A stretch of 64,000 nucleotides of DNA from JAPOUP01 sp965199865 (lineage in GTDB: Bacteria > Pseudomonadota > Alphaproteobacteria > Rhodobacterales > Rhodobacteraceae), in the NCBI GenBank assembly GCA_965199865.1, contig CBDATU010000016.1, forward strand, positions 93,818-157,817, written 5' to 3'. This document shows positions 8,827-15,868 of the stretch, in pieces. The position numbers were made by a program, and so were the translations under genes. The number at the start of each line of letters is the position of its first letter. The stretch's first letter is position 1. Below the pieces are notes generated by a model that saw nothing but the letters and a program-made list of their open reading frames with translations, was not told the origin of the DNA and did no database searches.

Positions 8827-9779
8827 CGCGGCACATCCGGACGCACTCGTGGAACATCGGGCTGGTCGCGCTGCTCGTCGTACTGCTCGGTGTCACGAAA
8901 CTGATTCAGCCAGGGTTCGGAATGTCGGGAATCGAATCCCTGACCCGTGCCGCGCTTCCTTATGCGTTTGCCGCCGCGGCAATGGCGGTGGTTGTGATTG
9001 TCGGCGGCATAGATCTGTCGGTCGCGTCAATGATGGCCGTCACAAGCGTGACCGCGGCGGTTCTCATGGAACATGCCAGTGGCGGTTCGACGGTGACGGC
9101 AGCGCTTGTCGCCCTGTTCGTCGGAATTGTCATGGGAACGATAAACGGATCGCTGGTCGTGCTCACCAGGGTTCCCGACATCGTGGTGACGCTGGCGATG
9201 CTGTTTGTATGGGAAGGGGTGGCGCTCCTGATCCTAAAGGCTCCCGGGGGTGGAGCGGCTGACTGGCTTATGGCAGCGGCGGTTGGCGGACTTACCGATG
9301 TCGTTGACTGGATCCCGAAAGCCCTGGTTCTCATGACCTTCTGTATCGCTGCCGTCTGGTTGCCCCTCAGACATTCAAGGCTGGGGCTGTCGATCTATGC
9401 GACGGGTTCGGATGAACTTGCCGCGTTTCGCTCAGGTGTTGCCGTAGGCCGTACCAGAATCGCCGCCTACGCTGTCGCGGGGCTGTTCTCGGCATTCGGA
9501 GGTCTGTCACTGACCATGCTTACGGGCATCGGCGAACCAGTGCCAGGTCCGTATCTCCTGGCTTCCGTCGCGGCCGTGGTTCTGGGAGGGGTGGCCCTCG
9601 GCGGAGGCCGCGGGGGTCTGCTCGGCCCGATCATCGCGGTGCTGATCCTGCGCCTCATCCGCCTGATGCTGACACTTATGGCAGTTGATCCCAATGTGAC
9701 CACGATAGTGGAAGGCACGATTATGGTGATCGTGGTCATGATTGGTGGTCTGTTAACGCTGAAAGGTCGAAGACGGTGA
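8823..9779 (+). CDS. Sugar ABC transporter permease (RbsC-like), first of two
   Basis: A 318-residue integral membrane protein of the RbsC/AraH/XylH family. It has about eight to ten hydrophobic segments and the family segment GGIDLSVASMMA followed later by GGVALGGGRGGLLGP. It forms half of the membrane channel. The start ATG overlaps the ATPase stop (ATGA), and the stop overlaps the GTG of the next permease (GTGA), so the three genes are tightly coupled. Two different permease genes, rather than one acting as a homodimer, imply a heterodimeric channel. Confidence 0.93.
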   Translation: MTRHIRTHSWNIGLVALLVVLLGVTKLIQPGFGMSGIESLTRAALPYAFAAAAMAVVVIVGGIDLSVASMMAVTSVTAAVLMEHASGGSTVTAALVALFVGIVMGTINGSLVVLTRVPDIVVTLAMLFVWEGVALLILKAPGGGAADWLMAAAVGGLTDVVDWIPKALVLMTFCIAAVWLPLRHSRLGLSIYATGSDELAAFRSGVAVGRTRIAAYAVAGLFSAFGGLSLTMLTGIGEPVPGPYLLASVAAVVLGGVALGGGRGGLLGPIIAVLILRLIRLMLTLMAVDPNVTTIVEGTIMVIVVMIGGLLTLKGRRR

Positions 9780-10753
9780 ATGATCTGGCCAAAACACCGC
9801 CGTTCACGGCAGTGGTCGGGCGCTTTCTGCGCGACCATTCACTGATTCCGCTGGTAGTGCTGCTATTCGTGCTGGCTGGTGTGCTGGAACTGCTTCGTCC
9901 GGGAATCATCAGCCCGTTCTGGCTCGGAAACACGGTGAAATTCGCGATTCCACTGGCAATGCTGGCAGCCTGCCAGACGCTCACCATGCTGACTGCGGGA
10001 ATCGACCTGTCGGCAGGCGTGGTCGCCACATTCTCCGCCTTTGTCGTCGCTACGGTGACGCCACTATTCGGTGCGCCAGCGGGGGTGGGCATCGCGTTGG
10101 GCGCGGCACTTCTGGTGGGGCTTGTGAACGGATTCGGTGTTGGCGTGGCCCGCGTCCATCCGTTGATCATGACGCTTGGTACCGGTCTGGTCGCGACCGG
10201 CTGCCTTCAGGTCTATCAGCGATTTGTCATCGCCACGGGAACGGATATTCCCGATTTCCTGGAATGGATTGGAATCGGGCGAACTTTTGGAATGCCCAAT
10301 GGGCTGTTCCTTTTCGTACCGTTCGCCGTGCTGATTCTGGCTGGGCTGCGGTTCACCGGATTTGGGCGGCTTCTGTTCGCTCTTGGCTCCAACGAACATG
10401 CGTCCCGCCTGTCGGGCGCTCGTGCCTGGCAGGTCTATCTTGCCCTCTATGCCCTGGTGGCGCTTATCGCGGGCATCACTGGTCTTCTTTATGTCGGGAT
10501 GATCCGAGCGCCCTCGCTGTCACTTGCCAACCCGCTTCTGCTGCCGTCGGTCGCCGCAGCGGTGATCGGAGGTACGTCGATTTTTGGAGGGCGCGGCTCC
10601 TATGCGGGCGCGGTCGTGGGCGCGCTCATCCTGACAGTCCTCGGTACGATGCTGACACTTCTCCAGATGCCTGAAGGCGCTCGGCGGATTCTATTCGGCC
10701 TGATCATCCTGGCCGTTACCGCCCTACATGTGCGCTTTACGGACCAGAACTAA
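9776..10753 (+). CDS. Sugar ABC transporter permease (RbsC-like), second of two
   Basis: A 325-residue RbsC-type permease, the partner of the preceding permease. The start is GTG, overlapping the upstream stop codon by three bases (GTGA). Recognisable segments are CQTLTMLTAGIDLSAG near residues 63-78 and the C-terminal GGTSIFGGRGSYAG. Multiple hydrophobic helices span the inner membrane. It is followed after 12 bases by a Gfo/Idh/MocA gene with its own AGGAGGT site. Together with the binding protein and ATPase this makes a complete CUT2-type importer. Confidence 0.92.
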   Translation: MNDLAKTPPFTAVVGRFLRDHSLIPLVVLLFVLAGVLELLRPGIISPFWLGNTVKFAIPLAMLAACQTLTMLTAGIDLSAGVVATFSAFVVATVTPLFGAPAGVGIALGAALLVGLVNGFGVGVARVHPLIMTLGTGLVATGCLQVYQRFVIATGTDIPDFLEWIGIGRTFGMPNGLFLFVPFAVLILAGLRFTGFGRLLFALGSNEHASRLSGARAWQVYLALYALVALIAGITGLLYVGMIRAPSLSLANPLLLPSVAAAVIGGTSIFGGRGSYAGAVVGALILTVLGTMLTLLQMPEGARRILFGLIILAVTALHVRFTDQN

Positions 10754-10765
10754 CAGGAGGTAATC

Positions 10766-11842
10766 ATGAAACGCTTCCGGATTGTCGGAGTGAGTTTTGA
10801 CCACATGCATATGGGTGATCTTCTTCGGCAGGTCTCTGAGCATGGTGAGGCTGAGATTTCCGCAATATTCGACCCGGATCCTGCCAGAATGCGTGATGCG
10901 GTGGAGAAGTTCTCCATCCCTTCCGACCGCGTGTTCACGGATTTCGACGCCTGTATGGCCGCAGGCCCGTATGACATGGCGATCCTATGCGCGGCAACCG
11001 CCGACCATGCCGACTATACCGAGCGTCTCGCACCACATGGACTGCATCTCTTCGTCGAAAAGCCATTCGCCGCTTCGGTTAGCGATGCGCGACGGATGAT
11101 CACTGCCATGGAGGGTACCGACAGGCTCATGGCGATCAACTGGCCGCTGGCCTGGGTTGAAAGCCATGCGACCGCGAAGCGGCTGATCGATGAAGGCATG
11201 ATCGGTCAGCTGAACGAGGTGCATTCCTATGGTGGAAACCGGGGGCCACTGTTTCATCTCGCCGACAAGGTTGAAGTCAGCCCAGAAGAGGTAGAACGTC
11301 AGAAACCGACATCCTGGTGGTACAGGAAGGCTTCAGGTGGCGGGAGCCTGCTTGATTACCTCGGATACGGAGCGACGCTTGGCACGTGGTATTTGGATGG
11401 CGAAGCACCACTCGAAGTCACCTGCACCATTGATGAAACTCCGGGAATCGAGGTCGACCAGCACGCGGTCGCTGTCTGCCGATACGCGCGTGGCCTCTCG
11501 AAGATGGAGACAAGATGGGGCACGTTCACCGATCCCTGGACGATCCAGCCCCAGCCGAAATGCGGCTTCGTCCTCGTCGGCTCGGATGGCACCATATCGT
11601 CCTATGACTACGCCGACCATGTGACCGTCCAGACCCGGGCCAGGCCGGAGGCGCATCCGGTTCCGGCCGACCCCTTTCCGGAAGGACGGCGAAACGGGAT
11701 CGAATACGTGATTGGCTGCATTTCCCGTGGCGAACCGGTGGGAGGGCCGCTTGATCCAGGGCTCTGCCTGACGGCGCAGCGCATCGTGGACACCGCGTTC
11801 CGATCGGCAATCGAGAAGCGCATGCTGGAACTTGTCCCATGA
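10766..11842 (+). CDS. Gfo/Idh/MocA family oxidoreductase (divergent nucleotide-binding loop)
   Basis: A 358-residue member of the Gfo/Idh/MocA family. The start is well supported by AGGAGGT eight bases upstream. The usual GxGxxG dinucleotide-binding loop is poorly conserved: where it should be, the sequence reads VGVSFDHMHMGD. The EKP motif is intact (LFVEKPFAA, near residue 100), and the C-terminal domain is full length. It overlaps the next gene by ATGA. It probably oxidises or reduces a sugar derivative taken up by the upstream importer. The loop change may alter cofactor binding or activity; this is inference. Confidence 0.88.
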   Translation: MKRFRIVGVSFDHMHMGDLLRQVSEHGEAEISAIFDPDPARMRDAVEKFSIPSDRVFTDFDACMAAGPYDMAILCAATADHADYTERLAPHGLHLFVEKPFAASVSDARRMITAMEGTDRLMAINWPLAWVESHATAKRLIDEGMIGQLNEVHSYGGNRGPLFHLADKVEVSPEEVERQKPTSWWYRKASGGGSLLDYLGYGATLGTWYLDGEAPLEVTCTIDETPGIEVDQHAVAVCRYARGLSKMETRWGTFTDPWTIQPQPKCGFVLVGSDGTISSYDYADHVTVQTRARPEAHPVPADPFPEGRRNGIEYVIGCISRGEPVGGPLDPGLCLTAQRIVDTAFRSAIEKRMLELVP

Positions 11843-12954
11843 CCGATGGAATCCCGGACACGGACATCTATGCCCTGAAGTCTGCGGAGCTGCCACAGAT
11901 GGCAGCGCCCGATCTGCCATATCGCCCGCCCATACCGAAGGGCCCCGCCCAGAAAATCGGCCTGATCGGCGCAGGTGGTATCGCGGCCAGCCATCTCGAT
12001 GCGTATCGAACCGCCGGATGGGACGTTACATGGATCTGTAACCGAACCCTGTCGAAGGCGGAAGCGCGGGCAGCCGAGTTCAGCCCCTTGTCACGGGCGA
12101 CCGACGACTGGCGGGAAGTTCTGGATGACCCTGAGGTCGGCATTGTGGATGTCACGCCGCATCCTGCTGACCGGATGCCGGTAATCGAGGCCGCGATTGA
12201 GGCGGGCAAACATGTTCTGTCACAGAAACCGTTCGTTCTCGACCTGGATGAGGGGGACCGACTTGTCCGGCTAGCGGCCGACCGCGGCGTGAAACTTGCC
12301 GTAAATCAGAACGGACGCTGGGCACCGCATATGGCCTATATGCGGGAGGTCGTGAGGGCGGGAATCATCGGTGAACTCGTCTCGGCCCATACCCTGGTGC
12401 ACTGGAACCATGGCTGGGTTGAGGGAACGCCATTCGACCGGATTGAGGATTTGATCCTGTATGATTTCGGTATCCACTGGTTTGACTTCGTCACGTCGGT
12501 TGTCGGGGACCGGGCGCGAAGTGTATTCGCCACTTCCGCATATGCGCTTGGCCAGACGGCAAATGCACCGCTGCTGGCGCAGGCGGTGGTTCGGCTCGAC
12601 GGTGGACAGGCCTCGTTTGTCTTTGACGGATCGGTTCCGTATGGGCCTCGCGATACGAGCTATGTCTCAGGAACGGAAGGCAGCGTGATGAGCGATGGGC
12701 CTGACCTGGGCAACCAGGCCGTGACGCTGACCACGTCAGAAGGTGTTGCCCATCCTATACTGGAGGGCGAATGGTTCAACGACGGCTTCCGAGGCGCGAT
12801 GGGTGAACTGATATGTGCGATTGAGGAGGACCGGGAACCCCTGAACGGCGCTTCTGAGAACCTGAAATCGCTTGAACTCGCCTTCGCCGCAATCAGGTCC
12901 CGGGTGACTGGCGACGAGGTCGAGGTCGGGGCGGTGCGTCGGATTGACGCGTAA
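11839..12954 (+). CDS. Gfo/Idh/MocA family oxidoreductase with QKP in place of EKP
   Basis: A 371-residue third family member, translationally coupled to the previous gene (ATGA). An N-terminal extension of about 36 residues precedes a standard Rossmann loop (LIGAGGIAASH). At the catalytic lysine motif the sequence reads SQKPF rather than EKP, so the lysine is retained and the glutamate is glutamine. The C-terminal domain is complete. It is the last gene of the operon; mutT and argJ follow on the opposite strand after 170 bases with no recognisable gene. Three non-identical paralogues in a single operon suggest successive or alternative redox steps. Confidence 0.9.
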   Translation: MTDGIPDTDIYALKSAELPQMAAPDLPYRPPIPKGPAQKIGLIGAGGIAASHLDAYRTAGWDVTWICNRTLSKAEARAAEFSPLSRATDDWREVLDDPEVGIVDVTPHPADRMPVIEAAIEAGKHVLSQKPFVLDLDEGDRLVRLAADRGVKLAVNQNGRWAPHMAYMREVVRAGIIGELVSAHTLVHWNHGWVEGTPFDRIEDLILYDFGIHWFDFVTSVVGDRARSVFATSAYALGQTANAPLLAQAVVRLDGGQASFVFDGSVPYGPRDTSYVSGTEGSVMSDGPDLGNQAVTLTTSEGVAHPILEGEWFNDGFRGAMGELICAIEEDREPLNGASENLKSLELAFAAIRSRVTGDEVEVGAVRRIDA

Positions 12955-13124
12955 GGGTCATGTAGGGCGACCTTCAGCCCGCTCTCATCCGCTGATGGTA
13001 TCGAGCGGATATCGGTCTGCCATATCAGGCAGGGCACGACCTGTTGCTGAGCATGGATTCGATGTGCCTGTGACCTGGGACCGCACGGACCCGGATTCGG
13101 ATTTCAGGCTGGACGGGCCTCCTC

Positions 13125-13523
13125 CTACAGCCAGTCCCGGAGAACCGGTATCAGCGGAATGTCGGCAGGTGGCATGGGAAATTCAACCAGCTTCCGTACC
13201 GGCACCCATCTGAGCGCCTGGCCCTCGCGTGACCGGGCCAGGCCCTCCCACTTTCGGCAGGCAAAGAGCGGCATCAGCAGGTGAAAACCATCGTAACCAT
13301 GACTGGCGAAAGTCAGGGGTGCAAGGCAGCTGGTCCAGGTTTCGATGCCAAGCTCTTCATGCAGTTCGCGGATCAGGGCCTGTTCCGGCGTTTCACCGGA
13401 TTCGACCTTTCCGCCGGGAAATTCCCAGAGGCCAGCCATCTCCTTCCCTTCGGGACGCTGTGCCAGCAGAACCCTTCCATCTCGGTCTATCAGTGCAGCG
13501 GCGGCAACCAGAACGACCTTCAC
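13125..13523 (-). CDS. mutT: Nudix hydrolase, 8-oxo-dGTP diphosphatase type
   Basis: A 132-residue Nudix protein that would remove oxidised dGTP from the nucleotide pool. The Nudix box is complete: residues 38-60 fit G-x5-E-x7-REL-x-EE-x-G-I, with Glu44, Arg52, Glu53, Glu56 and Glu57. The N-terminus (VVLVAAAALIDRDGRVLLAQR) is typical of MutT. The start overlaps the argJ stop (ATGA), so it is the distal gene of a parvulin-argJ-mutT transcription unit, an arrangement common in alphaproteobacteria. Assignment to MutT rather than another Nudix enzyme rests on length, sequence and context. Confidence 0.92.
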   Translation of the reverse strand: MKVVLVAAAALIDRDGRVLLAQRPEGKEMAGLWEFPGGKVESGETPEQALIRELHEELGIETWTSCLAPLTFASHGYDGFHLLMPLFACRKWEGLARSREGQALRWVPVRKLVEFPMPPADIPLIPVLRDWL

Positions 13524-14818
13524 GATCGGTACGCGGCGTTTATCGATATGTAGTCGTGGGTAAGATCGCAGGTCCAGACCGCGGCGGTTCCGCTCCCTAC
13601 GCCTAGATCGACATGAATTTCCAGTTCATCGTTCTTCATGTAATCGACGCCGTCCTCCTCCCGGTAGCTCCGCGAAACCCAACCCTTCTCCGCCACCAGG
13701 ATATCGCCGAGCCTGATGGACAGCAGATCACGATCAGCTTCGGCACCGGACTTTCCCACAGCCATCACGATGCGGCCCCAGTTCGGATCCTCACCCGCCA
13801 TCGCCGTCTTCACCAGGGGCGAATTACCGATGGCCAGCGCAACCCGACGGGCATCACAATCGTCGCGGGCACCGGTGACGTGAATCCTGATGAGTTTCGT
13901 CGCGCCTTCGCCATCACGAACCACCTGTAACGCAAGATCCGCGATGACGTCGCGCATAGCACGCTCAAATTTCTCATCCGTTGAGACATTGGCACCGCTT
14001 TGACCCGTCGCGGCCAGTATCAGTGAATCGGATGTCGAAGTATCACTGTCGACGGTGATGCTGTTGAAGGTCTGCCCCACATGTCGCGAAAGCATGGCCT
14101 GCAGTGCATTCTGCGGAATGCGTGCATCCGTAAAGACAAAGGCCAGCGTCGTCGCCATATCCGGCGCGATCATCCCGGAGCCCTTCGCTATCCCTGCGAT
14201 GCGGACGCGTTTTCCATCTGATAGGATTTCGCGAAACGCCCCCTTTGGAAAGGTATCCGTCGTCATGATCGTCTGTGCGGCCTGTTCGAATCCTCCTACT
14301 TCCAGTCCTGCCTTCAGCTCCACCAGTCGTGAGGTGATCCGGTCATATGGCAGCGGCTCACCGATCACGCCGGTTGAGCACGAGAACACACGCGCTTCTG
14401 GCACATCAAGGTTTTCGGCGACCAGGGAGGTGATCGCCGACACCGCCTTCTGGCCGTTTGAGCCCGTGAAAGCGTTCGCATTGCCGGAATTCACTATGAT
14501 GGCCGCACCGGCCACGCTGTCGCCACCCAGCTTCGCCTGGCAGTCCAGAACGGACGCTGAGCGGGTGGAAGACCGCGTAAACACTCCGGCGATGGCCGTG
14601 CCCCGGGAAAGTTCCGCAAGCAATACGTCAGAGCGGTCAGCATAGCGTATGCCTGCCGCCAATGTGGCCAGGCGAACACCCGCTACGGGTGGAATCGCCG
14701 GGAATCCACCCTTCGGTGCCAGGGGCGAGACCGAAGCCGATTTCCGTTCGCCAAGCTGCTTGCGCAGAGTCCTGAGCTGACGCTTCAGTTTCCGGATTTT
14801 CCTCGACTTCGATCCCAT
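13520..14818 (-). CDS. argJ: Bifunctional glutamate N-acetyltransferase / N-acetylglutamate synthase
   Basis: ArgJ recycles the acetyl group from N-acetylornithine to glutamate in arginine biosynthesis. It cleaves itself into alpha and beta chains at an Ala-Thr bond. The cleavage site is present as APDMA|TTLAF, with Thr at about residue 223 from this start. Other conserved segments are NSGNANAFTG, the CSTGVIGEPLP oxyanion region and GEDPNWGR. I chose the ATG at 14818, preceded by GAGGGACTCAG, over an upstream TTG. From this ATG the protein is 432 residues. It starts with about 28 very basic residues (MGSKSRKIRKLKRQLRTLRK and on) before the usual VSPLAPK start, a non-standard extension. It follows the parvulin gene by 19 bases. 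Confidence 0.95.
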   Translation of the reverse strand: MGSKSRKIRKLKRQLRTLRKQLGERKSASVSPLAPKGGFPAIPPVAGVRLATLAAGIRYADRSDVLLAELSRGTAIAGVFTRSSTRSASVLDCQAKLGGDSVAGAAIIVNSGNANAFTGSNGQKAVSAITSLVAENLDVPEARVFSCSTGVIGEPLPYDRITSRLVELKAGLEVGGFEQAAQTIMTTDTFPKGAFREILSDGKRVRIAGIAKGSGMIAPDMATTLAFVFTDARIPQNALQAMLSRHVGQTFNSITVDSDTSTSDSLILAATGQSGANVSTDEKFERAMRDVIADLALQVVRDGEGATKLIRIHVTGARDDCDARRVALAIGNSPLVKTAMAGEDPNWGRIVMAVGKSGAEADRDLLSIRLGDILVAEKGWVSRSYREEDGVDYMKNDELEIHVDLGVGSGTAAVWTCDLTHDYISINAAYRS

Positions 14819-14837
14819 CTGAGTCCCTCGGCCAGAA

Positions 14838-15686
14838 TTATCGGTCAATCAGGGAGGCATCGCCCAGAATGCTGGGATCAATGCCAGACATATCCCTGAT
14901 TTCTTTCCGCGCCGCTTCGACGATCGCTCGAACCTCGACGGCCAGTTTCTGCTGCCAGACTTGCTCCCGCAGCTGCTGTCGCACGTCCTCCAGAGCTGGC
15001 GGCGAACTTTCGCGGACATCCATCAGGACGATGACATGCCATCCGAACTGGGTCTGCACGGGGCCGCCGACCTGTCCTCTGTCCAGCGCCACAACCGCAT
15101 TTTCGAATTCCGGGACCATCTGTCCAAGACCGAACCACCCTAGATTGCCTCCATTGGGGCCGGTTGGTCCGGTCGATCTTTCCTTGGCGAGTTCAGCGAA
15201 ATCAGCGCCGTTCTCCAGTTCGCTCAGGACCTCCTGCGCCGCCTCCTCGGATTCGACCAGTATATGCGAGGCATTGAATTCCGTTGATGGGCTGAAATTC
15301 GCAAAGTTGGCCTCATAGGCCTCTTCGATCTCATCATCCGAAACCGAGACCGTTTCCGCAATTTCGGTGAGTGCCTCTCTGGCGAATAACGACCGACGTT
15401 CGTTTTCCAGATGCAGTTCGCTGTATCTGGAAAGGTTTGACCGCTGCTGGCCGACAGCTTCCTGCTGGATCAATCGTTCCAGAATTCCATTAAAGATCAC
15501 TTCAGGCGGCAGCTGGCGCTGCTCCTCGGACAGATTCAGCGACATGGCGATCATGTGACCAACCGTGATGTCCCTTCCCTCAACGGTGGCGACCACCGTG
15601 TCGGCAGTGACGTCCTGGGCGGTTCCGGGCATGGCCATAGCCAGGCCGAAGGCGCCCGCGAGTAGCAGGGATCCATATTTTGACAT
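14838..15686 (-). CDS. Periplasmic peptidylprolyl isomerase, parvulin type
   Basis: A 282-residue foldase-like protein. I start it at the ATG at 15686, which follows AGGAAGG and opens a clear signal peptide (MSKYGSLLLAGAFGLAMAMP, cleaved near GTAQ|DV). Longer in-frame extensions lack this logic. An N-terminal SurA/PrsA-like helical region precedes the parvulin rotamase domain, from ASHILVESEEAAQ to FGWHVIVLMDVR at about residues 150-240. It assists folding of exported proteins in the periplasm. It sits divergently from secA, with argJ and mutT downstream on the same strand, a neighbourhood seen in many alphaproteobacteria. Confidence 0.94.
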   Translation of the reverse strand: MSKYGSLLLAGAFGLAMAMPGTAQDVTADTVVATVEGRDITVGHMIAMSLNLSEEQRQLPPEVIFNGILERLIQQEAVGQQRSNLSRYSELHLENERRSLFAREALTEIAETVSVSDDEIEEAYEANFANFSPSTEFNASHILVESEEAAQEVLSELENGADFAELAKERSTGPTGPNGGNLGWFGLGQMVPEFENAVVALDRGQVGGPVQTQFGWHVIVLMDVRESSPPALEDVRQQLREQVWQQKLAVEVRAIVEAARKEIRDMSGIDPSILGDASLIDR

Positions 15687-15868
15687 ATTCTTGGTCCTTC
15701 CTGTTTCCGAAGGCAGCGCCCCGGCGTTGACAGTGTCGATGCGGCAACCTACATCGCTTTGAGGCGTGAACGGCCGCTTTCCCGAAGCCATTCCTATGGG
15801 TCTCCGCAGGGGTGGGCAAGCACCCGCCTTGCACGTTGACGTCAGATCACAGACCAGGCGGAAAGAGA

